40,251 nucleotides of DNA from Planctomycetota bacterium (GCA_003671195.1 QWPJ01000225.1:1-40251), one strand, 5' to 3'. Numbered from the stretch's first letter, positions 15,935 through 25,486 are shown. Numbers and translations are program-made. The notes: generated from the letters alone by a model not told the origin.

Positions 15935-17791
15935 TTACAGTTGGAACGCGTCTTCCTCAGCTTGCTCGGCATACAAGGGCATGTAGCGGTAGTAGACTTC
16001 GAGCATCATCGTCGACATGCACGTCCAGTACAAGCGGCCCCCTTCGTTGCTCAGTCCCGCGTCGGTGTACCAACTGCCGGCCCCGTGTCCGGACTGAACC
16101 TGGGTACTGACAATTTGATCTCGCATGCGAACGTTCCAGGACTCCCACTCCGGTCCACCGTATTGTTTCATGACCTGGGTCGCATAGTAGTTGTAGTAGA
16201 TATCGGACTTGCTCGGCCCGGCTTCAGCGAACTTTTCGGCAGCGGCCTTGATCGAGGGTTCGTCTTTTTTCCAGCCTGAATACATGCGGCACAAAACGCC
16301 ACAAGCGGTCATCGCTGGGCGATATTCAAGTGGGTTCTTCTGTTTCGAGTCCATGCTGTAGTGGTACCCAAAGCCCCCCGGGACCATCATCGTATCGAGG
16401 AAGAAGTTCGCGCGGCGGATGGTATCGAGGTCGATGTTCAGTCCGGACATCGCTGCGCTCTTGATGGCCATCATCTGCCAGCCGACCACGGAGGTGTCCC
16501 CAGGCATCTTGTCTTGGATGTAAGGAGAATAATGCCAACCGCCTGTCTGTGGGTTCTGGGCCGGTGTCATGTAGTTGATGCTCAATTGGGCCGCTTCGCG
16601 GAGCCTCGGATCACGCGTCATCCCATAGGCTTCGCACATGGCGATCGAGGCGATCCCATGGCCGTACATGTCGTCGAGCCCCTTGCCGCCAGCTCCGACC
16701 CACCAAGCCCCATAGCCACCCTGGGCTTTGAGACTTTGGATCAGAAAGCTCAAGCCTTTGAATACCGTCTCTTTGTACTCTCCTTCCATGTGCGTTTGGC
16801 CCGCGCCTAAAAAGCACATCAAGGCCATGCCTGTCGCACCGTTCATGCTCGCGGTGCGCTCTCCAGGATGATCGCACTTGCCACCGCAGACCAAGGAGTG
16901 GGACCATGTCCATGCACCGGTCTGGGGATTCTGATGCTCGGCAAGCCATTTGAGGGACATCGACACGGCGCGCTCGGTCTCGGTGGTGCCACCGAACTTC
17001 TTAAGCAAATCCCGCTTGGTCTCACTCGAACGGCTGTTCAACCCCGCACGCATCGCCGCGTTGCTCTGGGCCGCGATCCCCGAAGCAGGAGCGAGCGATT
17101 CGCTCAATCCTGATATCGATACGTCCGGCGCCTCGGCGATCATCGAACTCATGTCGACCTCGACCTTCGCGTCTACGGCCGTCGGCTCGACGCTCGGAAC
17201 ATCCGTAGGACTGTCCTCGGTGGTGTCCGATTGCATGTCGGCCGTCGCATTGTCCATCGAGAACTCTTCGAGCGCATCGGATTCGTTCCCCGACGGCTCG
17301 CCGATGTTCAAGAGCAAATTGATCTCTTTTTGGATCGGCTCGATGTTCCAAGCCGCCAATCCTAGAATCGCAGCGACATGGACCACGGTGCTGATGAGCC
17401 AACTGGGTGCCGCATTCCAAAACCCCGACTTTTTGGGCCGCCGTTCTTGATCCTCCGATTCGCTCGCATGGGATTTCCCAGGCATCTCCTTTTTTGAAGT
17501 CGCAGTCCCCTTCGGGGCTACCTGGCCTACCTGAGCTACATGGCCCTGCAGGCCTTGCGGTGCCTTGGCGGCCAAAGGAGTTTTGGCTCCCGAAGGCTTC
17601 TTGGAAACGCCCGGCTCGGCATTCGGAGTAGCAATCGGCCCAGAAACCGGCTCAGAAACCGGCTCAGAAACCGATTCGGCAGTACCCTTCTTGCTCGTCG
17701 GGGCCGTCTCGAACCCCGGCAATCCAAGATCGAATCGATTTAGGTCCCCTTGATCGCGATCTTTACGATCCTCACCAGGATTCGACGCCAT
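15935..17791 (-). CDS. Membrane-anchored prenyltransferase/squalene-oxidase-repeat protein
   Basis: The 618-residue product has three parts. Residues 1-125 are a charged, low-complexity cytoplasmic region containing repeated SEPV units (12-bp tandem DNA repeats at 17641-17676). One transmembrane helix at about 127-148 (APSWLISTVVHVAAILGLAAW) follows. The region from about 265 onward is an alpha/alpha-barrel with squalene-cyclase/prenyltransferase-type repeats: SLKWLAEHQNPQTGAWTW, GLSFLIQSLKAQGGYGAWW, YMTPAQNPQTGGWHYSP, RANFFLDTMMVPGGFGYHY and DQIVSTQVQSGHGAGSW. Catalytic DXDD of hopene cyclase was not seen, so it is probably not a terpene cyclase. Such proteins are common in planctomycetes and of unknown role, possibly ligand or protein binding in the periplasm. 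It is minus-strand and divergent from the DUF2141 lipoprotein, with a 164-bp gap. Confidence 0.83.
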   Translation of the reverse strand: MASNPGEDRKDRDQGDLNRFDLGLPGFETAPTSKKGTAESVSEPVSEPVSGPIATPNAEPGVSKKPSGAKTPLAAKAPQGLQGHVAQVGQVAPKGTATSKKEMPGKSHASESEDQERRPKKSGFWNAAPSWLISTVVHVAAILGLAAWNIEPIQKEINLLLNIGEPSGNESDALEEFSMDNATADMQSDTTEDSPTDVPSVEPTAVDAKVEVDMSSMIAEAPDVSISGLSESLAPASGIAAQSNAAMRAGLNSRSSETKRDLLKKFGGTTETERAVSMSLKWLAEHQNPQTGAWTWSHSLVCGGKCDHPGERTASMNGATGMALMCFLGAGQTHMEGEYKETVFKGLSFLIQSLKAQGGYGAWWVGAGGKGLDDMYGHGIASIAMCEAYGMTRDPRLREAAQLSINYMTPAQNPQTGGWHYSPYIQDKMPGDTSVVGWQMMAIKSAAMSGLNIDLDTIRRANFFLDTMMVPGGFGYHYSMDSKQKNPLEYRPAMTACGVLCRMYSGWKKDEPSIKAAAEKFAEAGPSKSDIYYNYYATQVMKQYGGPEWESWNVRMRDQIVSTQVQSGHGAGSWYTDAGLSNEGGRLYWTCMSTMMLEVYYRYMPLYAEQAEEDAFQL

Positions 17792-17955
17792 AAGTCACCC
17801 ACACAACGAAACAGGAGAAGAACTGCCAGCCCATCGGTTTGTGACTACGATAAGACCCACAAACCCGCTACTATCTTAGCAGTTCCAAAACCGACAGTGT
17901 ACTCTCGGAATTCCATTTTACCCAACCTTCCCCTGGCTAGCACCAAGGTCCCTCC

Positions 17956-18708
17956 ATGCAAGCGAATCGAAAGAACGGCAGTTGCGGACCTGCCTGCCGG
18001 TACCCGACTCGGGCTCCATGGGCTAGGCTCCTGGCCGGAATTTCTCTTCTGTTCCTATCGGTCCTATCGGGTTGCACCCAGGATTCGGCCCCCGCAGCCC
18101 CCGACCTGGCGGCTTTGCCGATCGTCCGCCCAATTCCTGGGAAACCAAACCCCCCGGCTCCAAACCCCCCGGCTCCAGTGCCTGCCCCCCCGATACAAGA
18201 GCCACCCTCGAGCCCAGAATCTCCCGAGCATCCAGAGCCTCCCGAGCACCCCGCGTCACCCCCGAGCCAAGCCGTCGGAGCGTCAGACCGAAAACCTAAC
18301 CCGCAGACCTTGATCGTCGAAGTCCACGGCTTGCAAAACCAATCCGGCCGATGCCGCTTGGCCCTCTACCAAAACGCAAAAGGCTTCAACCAACCGAAAT
18401 CTGCTTGGGCCAAACAAACTCTCGATCTGCCCGAACAAGGGCCAGTGATTTGGAGAGTCGAACTCGAAGATACTCCCGAATCTCAAACGCTCTTGGACTC
18501 GCCGACGCGCTGGGCTGTCTCGGCCCACCACGACCAGAACAACAATGATCAACTCGATAAGAATGCCTTCGGTATCCCCACCGAACCCTACGGCTTTTCC
18601 AACAACCCCAAGCGTGGCTTTGGGCCACCGAAGTTCGATGAGGCCTGTTTTTCGATCGGCTCTGACGAACCCCAAGAGGCCTTGCGGATCGAAATCCGAG
18701 TCCAGTGA
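17956..18708 (+). CDS. DUF2141 lipoprotein with proline-rich linker
   Basis: This 250-residue protein has a long basic N-terminus, a hydrophobic core and a lipobox LSGC with the lipidation Cys at about residue 40. A Pro/Ser/Glu-rich linker at about 50-105 is built of short repeats (PNPPAP, PEHPEPPEHP) that reflect tandem DNA duplications around 18160-18260. The C-terminal domain (about 118-250) matches DUF2141: LIVEVHGLQNQSGRCRLALYQ, WAVSAHHDQNNNDQLDKNAFGIPTEPYGFSNN and GFGPPKFDEACF. The DQNNNDQLD loop resembles a calcium-binding DxDxDG-type site. The family is secreted and uncharacterised. Its stop is 3 bp before the OleC-like gene, so the two are probably transcribed together, although a functional link is not obvious. 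Confidence 0.85.
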   Translation: MQANRKNGSCGPACRYPTRAPWARLLAGISLLFLSVLSGCTQDSAPAAPDLAALPIVRPIPGKPNPPAPNPPAPVPAPPIQEPPSSPESPEHPEPPEHPASPPSQAVGASDRKPNPQTLIVEVHGLQNQSGRCRLALYQNAKGFNQPKSAWAKQTLDLPEQGPVIWRVELEDTPESQTLLDSPTRWAVSAHHDQNNNDQLDKNAFGIPTEPYGFSNNPKRGFGPPKFDEACFSIGSDEPQEALRIEIRVQ

Positions 18709-18711
18709 TCC

Positions 18712-20418
18712 ATGGCTATGCACCCTGCTTTGAATTCGAACGTCGGATTGCGATTGACGGCCCAAGCCACCGCCAGACCGGAGCTTCTGGGGATCGCCAC
18801 ACCGATCGGCTCGCATCGTCAAGGAACCCATCGGCGCTATTGCACGATCAGCCTCAGGGATCTCGACGAGCGCTCTAGCTCGATCGCCGCAGGTATGCAG
18901 GCCATGGGGATCGGCCCGAATCACCGCATCGCGCTGCTGGTAAAATTCGGAGAGGATTTCATCGCACTGGTCTTTGCCCTTCTGAAAACCGGTGCGACCC
19001 TCGTGCTGGTCGATCCGGGGATGGGGCGCAAGAACCTTCTGAACTGCTTGGCAGAAACCCAGCCGGATGGTTTTGTCGCGATTCCCCTTGCACAAGCGAT
19101 CCTCAAGGCCAAGAGGAGTCTGTTTCCCAGCGCCAAGTTCTACGTGACGGTCGGCCGACGCTTTGGCTTTCTCCCAGCGCCGACCCTCTCGGAACTGGAA
19201 GCCACTCCTGCGAATCGCTTTCGTCCGCCGATGACTCAGTTGCAAGACTCGGCAGCCATCATCTTCACCACCGGCAGCACCGGACCACCCAAAGGTGTCC
19301 TCTATAGCCATCAGACCTTTTTGGCGCAGATCGATATGATCTCGGAGCGTTACTGCATCGAACCCGGCGGGAAGGACCTCAGCGGCTTTCCCCTCTTTGG
19401 ACTCTTCAATGCGGTGATGGGAACCAGCACGATTTTGCCCGACATGAATCCGACGCGTCCGGCCGATGTCGATCCGGTTCGCTTGCTCGATGCGATCGAT
19501 CAATGGCAGATCAACCAGTCCTTTGGCTCTCCGGCTCTGTGGACCAGGGTGGGGCTATACTGCCAATCGATTGCTAGGCGTACCGAGAGCTTGAAACTTG
19601 TCCTCAGCGCCGGCGCTCCGGTCCCTGCGCGTGTCCTGGAACATCTCCGAGCCGCCATCGCTCCGGACGGCCAAGTCTTCACCCCTTACGGTGCGACCGA
19701 GGCGCTCCCGATCGCCTCGATCGAGTCTCGCGAAGTTTTGCAGGAAACTGCCGAGCAGACTCGCAATGGATACGGAACTTGCGTGGGCAGTCGCTTCGAT
19801 CGAGTCCGATGGAAGGTCATCGAGATCACCGACGAGCCGATCGCTTCGATCGATCAGGCCCGCAGCGTCGCTCCGGGTCAGATCGGGGAACTGATGGTCT
19901 GCAGCCCTAGCGTGACGCATCGCTACGTGACCCGCACCGACCAAAACGCTCTGCACAAAGTCCTCGCCGACCCCAGCGATCCCCATACCGATATCTGGCA
20001 TCGCATGGGAGATGTCGGTTACCTCGATTCCCAAGACCGCTTCTGGTTCTGCGGTCGCAAAAGCCATCGCGTTCGAACGGCCCAAGGCCCCATCTTTACC
20101 GAGCCTGTTGAAGCGGTCGTCAACACCCATCCGAGCGTGTATCGAAGTGCCCTGGTTCCACTCGGCTCGCCGGAGAATCAAAAGCCGGTGGTGATCGTCG
20201 AACCCTGGCCCGAGCATCGCAAGCGTGTCAAAGCAAACCGCGATACCCTCGAGCACGAATGGAGAGCCTTGCTCTTGAGTCGCCATCCCAACCTGGATAT
20301 CGACTCCTTCGTGGTCCACCCCGGCCGATTGCCGACGGACATCCGCCACAACTCAAAGATATTCCGCGAACAACTTACCCAATGGCTGTCGAAGGTTCGA
20401 AGCCGAACATATGGTTAA
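18712..20418 (+). CDS. oleC: OleC-like AMP-dependent ligase (beta-lactone synthetase family)
   Basis: This 568-residue ANL-superfamily enzyme has the adenylation loop FTTGSTGPPKGVLYSH at about 184-199 and the TPYGATEALPIAS motif near 325. The segment FPLFGLFNAVMGTSTILPDMNPTRPADVDP and SAGAPVPARVLE are characteristic of OleC, which closes a beta-hydroxy acid to a beta-lactone in long-chain olefin synthesis; ordinary acyl-CoA ligases lack this pattern. OleA, OleB and OleD are not in the window, so the pathway must be completed elsewhere or the enzyme does something related. The start at 18712 follows the lipoprotein stop by 3 bp; a second ATG lies at 18718, and neither has a strong ribosome site. 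The 3' end overlaps the convergent argC gene by 44 bp. Confidence 0.83.
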   Translation: MAMHPALNSNVGLRLTAQATARPELLGIATPIGSHRQGTHRRYCTISLRDLDERSSSIAAGMQAMGIGPNHRIALLVKFGEDFIALVFALLKTGATLVLVDPGMGRKNLLNCLAETQPDGFVAIPLAQAILKAKRSLFPSAKFYVTVGRRFGFLPAPTLSELEATPANRFRPPMTQLQDSAAIIFTTGSTGPPKGVLYSHQTFLAQIDMISERYCIEPGGKDLSGFPLFGLFNAVMGTSTILPDMNPTRPADVDPVRLLDAIDQWQINQSFGSPALWTRVGLYCQSIARRTESLKLVLSAGAPVPARVLEHLRAAIAPDGQVFTPYGATEALPIASIESREVLQETAEQTRNGYGTCVGSRFDRVRWKVIEITDEPIASIDQARSVAPGQIGELMVCSPSVTHRYVTRTDQNALHKVLADPSDPHTDIWHRMGDVGYLDSQDRFWFCGRKSHRVRTAQGPIFTEPVEAVVNTHPSVYRSALVPLGSPENQKPVVIVEPWPEHRKRVKANRDTLEHEWRALLLSRHPNLDIDSFVVHPGRLPTDIRHNSKIFREQLTQWLSKVRSRTYG

Positions 20419-21397
20419 GGTTCTGAACCGCCGCGCCGCTGGCTCCTTTGACGAGGTTGTCGATGGCGCTGACCAAGACGATTCGAGGCCCACTCTCCCA
20501 GACGGATATATCGACATAGTTGGTCCTCGCTACATACTTCGTCGCAGGCATATGCGAGACGACCCGCACAAAACCCTCGACCGAATAATAGCTCAGTAAG
20601 CACTCTCGGATTTGGTTGGCCGTTACACCGCTCGTCGGATGAACATAAATCGTCGAGAGAATCCCTCGCTCCATCGGTGTCAAATGGGGTGTGAAGATCA
20701 CCTCGGGAGCCACACCGCTAAAACGATGGACGATGTCGACGATCTCCGGTTGATGCCGGTGGTTGCCGATCGAATAGGCCGAGATCGATTCGTTGACCTC
20801 GCAGTAGAGGTTCCCAAGTTTAGGGGTTCGACCCGCACCACTGACTCCAGACTTGCTGTCGACGATGATATCCTTCGGAGAGATCAGGCCCTCTTTGAGC
20901 AGGGGGGAAAGTGGCAAAATCGCCGAGGTCGGATAGCATCCAGGATTGGCGACCAGGCGGGCATCGGCCAACTGATCGGCAAAAAGCTCGGGCAACCCAT
21001 AAGGTGTTTTCCCGAGTCGACTCGGATCTGGATGAACCTCCCCATACCACTTCTTGTAGAGTTCAGGGGTGCTCAAGCGGTAATCGGCCGAAAGGTCGAT
21101 CACGCGGCATCCTTCGTCGAGCAACTCCATGATGATATGGGCCGAGGCGCCATGGGGCAGGCAGGTCAGCGCCACATCGGCTCGCTCGGCAATTTGTTTC
21201 GATGTCAAATCCTCGACCGGCAATCGAATGCGGCGGACAAGCGACGGATGCATGTCCGCAAGCATGCTTCCGTTGGCTTGGCGACTCGTCGCAGCGACGA
21301 TCTCGACATGCGGGTGATCGATCAACCACTCGATCGCTTCTAAAGCGGTGTATCCCGAAGCGCCGACAATCGCGACGCGAACTTTGCGTGAGGTCAT
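20375..21397 (-). CDS. argC: N-acetyl-gamma-glutamyl-phosphate reductase
   Basis: ArgC catalyses the NADPH-dependent reduction of N-acetylglutamyl phosphate to the semialdehyde, the third step of arginine synthesis. The 340-residue product has the nucleotide-binding GASGYTALE at 12-20, the catalytic cysteine in NPGCYPTSA (C154), SGVSGAGR, and HRHQPEI with the conserved His. KGASGAAVQNLNHMFGF at the C-terminus is diagnostic. Length and all motifs are normal. It is alone: no other arg gene is adjacent, and upstream of it is a GT2 gene whose stop lies 98 bp from the argC start. The 3' end overlaps the OleC-like gene by 44 bp on the opposite strand. Confidence 0.96.
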   Translation of the reverse strand: MTSRKVRVAIVGASGYTALEAIEWLIDHPHVEIVAATSRQANGSMLADMHPSLVRRIRLPVEDLTSKQIAERADVALTCLPHGASAHIIMELLDEGCRVIDLSADYRLSTPELYKKWYGEVHPDPSRLGKTPYGLPELFADQLADARLVANPGCYPTSAILPLSPLLKEGLISPKDIIVDSKSGVSGAGRTPKLGNLYCEVNESISAYSIGNHRHQPEIVDIVHRFSGVAPEVIFTPHLTPMERGILSTIYVHPTSGVTANQIRECLLSYYSVEGFVRVVSHMPATKYVARTNYVDISVWESGPRIVLVSAIDNLVKGASGAAVQNLNHMFGFEPSTAIG

Positions 21398-21495
21398 AGC
21401 AGAATTCCAAAAGTCTCAATCGACGGAGTATCAACGGCCGTTGGCTTTGATCATATCGCAACGCATGCCGCTTGGCCAGATTGCAGCCGGGCCGC

Positions 21496-22449
21496 TTAAG
21501 CCGCCTTGCGTGCCGTATCGCGGTGCGTGCCTTGGAAATTCGGTTGAGGAACGATCGCTCGGAGTCGCTCCCATTCCCGAGAGCGGTCGGCAAAAGCCAC
21601 TTTGGCCGATTCGACCCGTTTTCCGATCACCCCGGACCAACTCCGATCGCGAACGCCCAGAACCCAGCCGAGCCGTTCTGCAGCCAGCTTGGTGCTGACC
21701 AAGCCGCTCGCTAGGTGTCCAAGCCGTCGGACCAGCGGCTCGATCACAATCGCCGAATCGGATATTTCGCTAAATGCGCAAGCCAACTGACCGATCGAAC
21801 GGCCCAGTTCGTAATGGGATAGGACCATAGATCGCGATTCATCGCAGGTCACCGAGGAGCCTTCGACGACTCCGACCTGCAGGCCGAGCAATTTGGCCAT
21901 CAAGCACAATTCGAAATCGATCAAGTCGCCGGGTATTTTCGTATTCCACCCGCCGAGGCATTGGATTGCGCTGCGACGGATCATCGTGCCGGCCAGCAGC
22001 GGTCCGGCGATCTTCGAGGCTTCGCCGGTGGCTCGTCGCTGGGGGATCAGATCGGCTTCAAAACCATATTGCAGAGAACTTGCACCCGAGCCGGAAACAC
22101 CCGAGCCAGATACACCCAGGGCGATCATATCGACATCCAGTTCGTCGAATGCCGCGAGCGCATCGACACACCAATCGGGTTCCAAAACCGCGCCTGGCAA
22201 GACGACTTGGAGAACATCCCCGGTCGCATTTTGGACGGCGATATTGAGCTGTTCGGCAAGAGAGCTCGAAGCGGGAGTCTCGAGGACCTTGGCTTCGTTA
22301 CCTTGCAACCCATAAGGGTCTTGGTACTCGCCTCGATGCACGATGAGCAGTTCATCGTCTGGTGAGCGAAGCTCCAGGACCGACACCAACGTGTTTTCCA
22401 AAGCTTGGGAATCGCATTGGAATGGAACGATCAGCGACAAGCGTGGCAC
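21496..22449 (-). CDS. Family 2-like glycosyltransferase
   Basis: This 317-residue protein begins with a GT-A type strand (LSLIVPFQCDSQALENTLVSVLEL), has an ATGDVLQVVLPGAVLEPDWCVDALAAF segment where family 2 enzymes carry the nucleotide-sugar DXD region, and IRRSAIQCLGGWNTKI, a common GT2 feature. A clear DXD is not present (LPGAVLEPDW replaces it), so activity is uncertain. A linker duplication (GVSGSGVSGSGASS) sits near residue 115. The C-terminal third is helical and not recognised. The start is a GTG at 22447-22449 with GGAG upstream. It is upstream of argC on the same strand, with 98 bp between. The substrate is unknown. Confidence 0.7.
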   Translation of the reverse strand: MPRLSLIVPFQCDSQALENTLVSVLELRSPDDELLIVHRGEYQDPYGLQGNEAKVLETPASSSLAEQLNIAVQNATGDVLQVVLPGAVLEPDWCVDALAAFDELDVDMIALGVSGSGVSGSGASSLQYGFEADLIPQRRATGEASKIAGPLLAGTMIRRSAIQCLGGWNTKIPGDLIDFELCLMAKLLGLQVGVVEGSSVTCDESRSMVLSHYELGRSIGQLACAFSEISDSAIVIEPLVRRLGHLASGLVSTKLAAERLGWVLGVRDRSWSGVIGKRVESAKVAFADRSREWERLRAIVPQPNFQGTHRDTARKAA

Positions 22450-22593
22450 AGGACAACGCTCCAGGTAACGAGGTAAGAGGAATCCACTTAGCCGGTGGCT
22501 TGGAAGATCGACCAGCCCCTAAACTCAGTCCAGCGTTTCGAAGCTTTAACGGATAGCCGTATTGGCGAGACTTTGACGGTTGTGCGGGTTGTT

Positions 22594-22662
22594 CGTTAGG
22601 CGTTAGGCGTTAGGCGTTAGGCGTTAGGCGTTAGGCGTTAGGCGTTAGGCGTTAGGCGTTAG
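22594..22662. repeat. Heptanucleotide satellite, about 9.9 copies of CGTTAGG
   Basis: A perfect tandem array of the 7-mer CGTTAGG runs from 22594 to 22662 without a single interruption. It lies in the 386-bp gene-free stretch between the GT2 start and the clpB stop. It has no coding role that I can see. The purity implies recent expansion or contraction, so copy number should vary between strains. Confidence 0.97.
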
Positions 22663-22680
22663 CGGGCTGTTTGGTCTTCT

Positions 22681-22809
22681 AAGCCCGGAGGGCTGGTACA
22701 TCCTCTGCCGAGGTCGAAGGCCTCGGTTGCAGGCGCATAGTAAAATGCAAGAGGCCCGGAGGGCCGACACACAGGATCATTCCCCTGAGTTATGTGTCGC
22801 CCTCCGGGC
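22681..22809. repeat. REP-like palindromic cluster downstream of clpB
   Basis: Three palindromic pieces are seen. AAGCCCGGAGGGCTG at 22681-22695 is a half copy. CCGAGG (22708-22713) pairs with CCTCGG (22721-22726) around a 7-nt loop. The largest hairpin has arms 22754-22771 and 22793-22809 (GCCCGGAGGGCCGACACA against its reverse complement with one bulged C). The big hairpin begins 27 bp after the clpB stop and could act as its transcript end, although only a weak T-rich stretch follows on the minus strand. The arrangement resembles REP/BIME elements mobilised by RAYT transposases; no such gene is in the window. Confidence 0.75.
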
Positions 22810-22835
22810 TTAAGAGCATTACCGGGCTTGCAAGC

Positions 22836-25472
22836 CTATGCTGCGTCTTGCACCTCGATGGTGTAGTTCCCGTCGACATAGTCGACCAGAATACTTCCAC
22901 CTTGCGTCGCGTCGCGCTTGAGCAGCTCCGTGGCGATCGTATTCTGCAATCGACGTTGGATGACTCGCTTCAAAGGACGTGCACCGTAGGTCGGATCGTA
23001 GCCCTCGTTGGCAATCGCATCGACAGCCCGTTCGCTCACGGACAGTTTGAAGTGAGATTCGCCGAGTTGCTTCTCAAGCCGCTTGAGCTGCAGATGGACA
23101 ATCTTGTGGATCTGCTCGCGTTGGAGCGGTTCGAAGACAATCGTCTCGTCGATCCGGTTGAGGAACTCAGGCAAAAACTTGCTCTTGAGCGACTCTTGCA
23201 CGGCCCGCTGCATCTCTTCCTCGCCGCCGCCTTCTTCGGCGATGCGCTGGATCATCTGACTGCCGACGTTGCTGGTCATCACCACAATCGTGTTGGAAAA
23301 ATCGACCGTTCGGTTCTGGCCATCGGTCAAACGACCATCGTCGAGGACCTGCAAAAGAAGATTGAACACGTCGTTGTGAGCCTTCTCGATTTCATCGAGC
23401 AATACGACGCTGTAAGGACGTCGGCGAACCGCTTCGGTCAATTGCCCTCCTTCTTCGTATCCGATGTATCCCGGAGGGGCACCGACGAGTCGGCTCACGG
23501 TGTGCCGTTCCATGAACTCGCTCATGTCGATTCGGACCATCGCCGTCTGGTCGTCGAACATGACCTCGGCGAGGGCTTTGCACAATTCGGTTTTCCCAAC
23601 CCCGGTCGGTCCTAGGAATAGAAACGAGCCGATCGGTCGGTTTGCATCGCCCAGACCGCTGCGGCTGCGCCTGACGGCATTGCTGATTGCCTCGACGGCT
23701 TGGTCCTGGCCGACGACCCGCAGGTGGAGTCGCTCTTCCATGACCAGCAGTTTGGCGCGTTCGGTCTCGAGCATTCGGGTCACGGGCACACCGGTCCAGG
23801 AGCTGACGACCTGAGCGATTTCATCTGCGGTCACTTCGGTCCGCAAAAGTTTGGGATGCTCTTCTTCTTTCTGGCTCGATACGTCTTCATGTTCGAGTTG
23901 CTCTCGGAGTTTCCGACGCTTCTGGTCGAGTTCAAAGAGTTTTTGGTAGTCGGTCTCGTTGACGGCCAGCCCCGAGGATTGCTTGTCCTTGATCCCGTTT
24001 TCCAGATTGCGGAAATCCGATTCGGCTTGATCGAGCGCTTTGCGCACGGACTTGACGTCCGAGAGCCCCATCTTTTCGGCTTCCCATTGCTCGCGAAGGC
24101 TGGCGACTTGCTGGCGCACACTGGCCATCTCGGTTTCGATTCCTTCAAGTGCCCCGTCGGTGCTCTCGTCGGTTTCCTCTTTGAGTTGGCGTTGTGCCAA
24201 TTCGAGTTGCCGCAGGCGGCGTTGGAGCGAATCGATTTCGGTCGGGACGCTGTCGCGCTCCATGGCCAATCGCGCGGCGGCTTCGTCGACAAGGTCGATC
24301 GCTTTGTCGGGCAAGAAACGGTCGGCGATGTAGCGGTGCGATAACTTGGCTGCTTCGACCAAGGCCGAGTCGCGGATCTTGACCCCGTGGTGGGTTTCAT
24401 ACCGGGGCTTGAGCCCCCGAAGGATCGAGATGGTATCCTCGACGCTCGGTTCGCCGACATAGACCGGCTGGAAGCGTCGTTCGAGGGCGGCGTCTTTTTC
24501 GATGTGCTTGCGGTATTCATCGAGCGTCGTTGCGCCGATGCAACGGAGTTGCCCCCGGGCCAGCTCAGGTTTCAGAAGCTGGGCCGCATCGCTTGAGCCT
24601 TCGGCCGACCCGGCACCGATGACGGTATGGAGCTCATCGATAAAAAGGATCACTTCTCCTTCGGCGTCTTTGACCTCGCGGATCACCGCCTTGAGTCGCT
24701 CCTCGAACTCGCCACGGAATTTGGTACCGGCGACCAAGCCCCCCATGTCCAAAGCGATCACACGACGGTTCTTGAGCGATTGCGGAACATCCCCTTGGAC
24801 GATCCGCTGCGCAAGACCTTCGGCAATCGCCGTCTTGCCGACCCCCGGCTCGCCGATCAAGACCGGGTTGTTTTTGGTCCGACGCGAGAGGACTTGGATC
24901 ACGCGTCGGATCTCATTGTCCCGGCCGATAACCGGATCGAGCTTGTTCTTGGAAGCTTGCGCGACAAGATCGACCCCGTACTTTTCCAATGCTTGGAATT
25001 TCCCTTCAGGGCTCTGGTCCGTCACCCGAGCGCTGCCGCGGACGGTCTGGAGTCCTTGGAGGATTTCTTTTTCGTTCACGCCAAAGAGCTTCAAAAGCTC
25101 CGAGGTGTTCTTTTCGGATTTGCAAAGTCCCAGAAGCAGGTGTTCGGTACTGACAAACTCGTCCTTCATCCCCTCGGCGCTTGAGGCTGCCGCCTCGAGA
25201 CCTTTTTGCAAGGCACCGCTGATGCCCGGTTGCCGATTGCTGCTGGACCTAGGAAGCCGTTGAAGCTCGCTTGCCGTCGTCGATTGGAGTTTATCAACTT
25301 GGGCGCCAATTTTCTTCAGCAAGGGGACCACGACCCCCGCAGGGTCCTCGAGCAGGGCCGACAAAAGATGAAGGCCTTCGATTTCGGGGTTTCCTTGCGA
25401 AGTGGCTAAGGACTGGGCCCCGACGATCGCCTCTTGAGCTTTGATGGTCAGTTTATCCATGCGAAATGGCAT
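22836..25472 (-). CDS. clpB: ATP-dependent disaggregase ClpB
   Basis: ClpB is a hexameric AAA+ chaperone that solubilises aggregated proteins together with DnaK. The 878-residue product has the usual order: N-terminal Clp repeat domain (about 1-150), NBD1 with Walker A GEPGVGKT at 207-214 and the [12 protein letters not shown]alker B, the coiled-coil middle domain (about 400-530, [18 protein letters not shown]), and NBD2 with GPTGVGKT near 610-620 and LLDEIEKAH. The long middle domain separates it from ClpA and ClpC. The ATG at 25470-25472 has GGGAG 8 bp upstream; a second Met four codons later is less well placed. Heat-shock regulation is expected, but I saw no clear CIRCE or sigma-32 site. 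Confidence 0.97.
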   Translation of the reverse strand: MPFRMDKLTIKAQEAIVGAQSLATSQGNPEIEGLHLLSALLEDPAGVVVPLLKKIGAQVDKLQSTTASELQRLPRSSSNRQPGISGALQKGLEAAASSAEGMKDEFVSTEHLLLGLCKSEKNTSELLKLFGVNEKEILQGLQTVRGSARVTDQSPEGKFQALEKYGVDLVAQASKNKLDPVIGRDNEIRRVIQVLSRRTKNNPVLIGEPGVGKTAIAEGLAQRIVQGDVPQSLKNRRVIALDMGGLVAGTKFRGEFEERLKAVIREVKDAEGEVILFIDELHTVIGAGSAEGSSDAAQLLKPELARGQLRCIGATTLDEYRKHIEKDAALERRFQPVYVGEPSVEDTISILRGLKPRYETHHGVKIRDSALVEAAKLSHRYIADRFLPDKAIDLVDEAAARLAMERDSVPTEIDSLQRRLRQLELAQRQLKEETDESTDGALEGIETEMASVRQQVASLREQWEAEKMGLSDVKSVRKALDQAESDFRNLENGIKDKQSSGLAVNETDYQKLFELDQKRRKLREQLEHEDVSSQKEEEHPKLLRTEVTADEIAQVVSSWTGVPVTRMLETERAKLLVMEERLHLRVVGQDQAVEAISNAVRRSRSGLGDANRPIGSFLFLGPTGVGKTELCKALAEVMFDDQTAMVRIDMSEFMERHTVSRLVGAPPGYIGYEEGGQLTEAVRRRPYSVVLLDEIEKAHNDVFNLLLQVLDDGRLTDGQNRTVDFSNTIVVMTSNVGSQMIQRIAEEGGGEEEMQRAVQESLKSKFLPEFLNRIDETIVFEPLQREQIHKIVHLQLKRLEKQLGESHFKLSVSERAVDAIANEGYDPTYGARPLKRVIQRRLQNTIATELLKRDATQGGSILVDYVDGNYTIEVQDAA

Positions 25473-25486
25473 CTTCTGTTCTCCCT

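Noticed and set aside
15935..17791. Squalene-hopene cyclase
   Set aside because: The repeats are similar, but the DXDD catalytic motif is not visible and the protein has a long N-terminal membrane-anchored region not found in hopene cyclases.
18283..19503. A 406-codon minus-strand open frame
   Set aside because: It lies opposite the DUF2141 lipoprotein and the OleC-like gene, whose motifs are clear; the frame has no recognisable motif and reflects codon bias.
22594..22662. CRISPR array or telomere-type repeat
   Set aside because: Units are 7 bp with no spacers, so it is not CRISPR; the resemblance to TTAGGC telomere units is coincidental and the site is internal.
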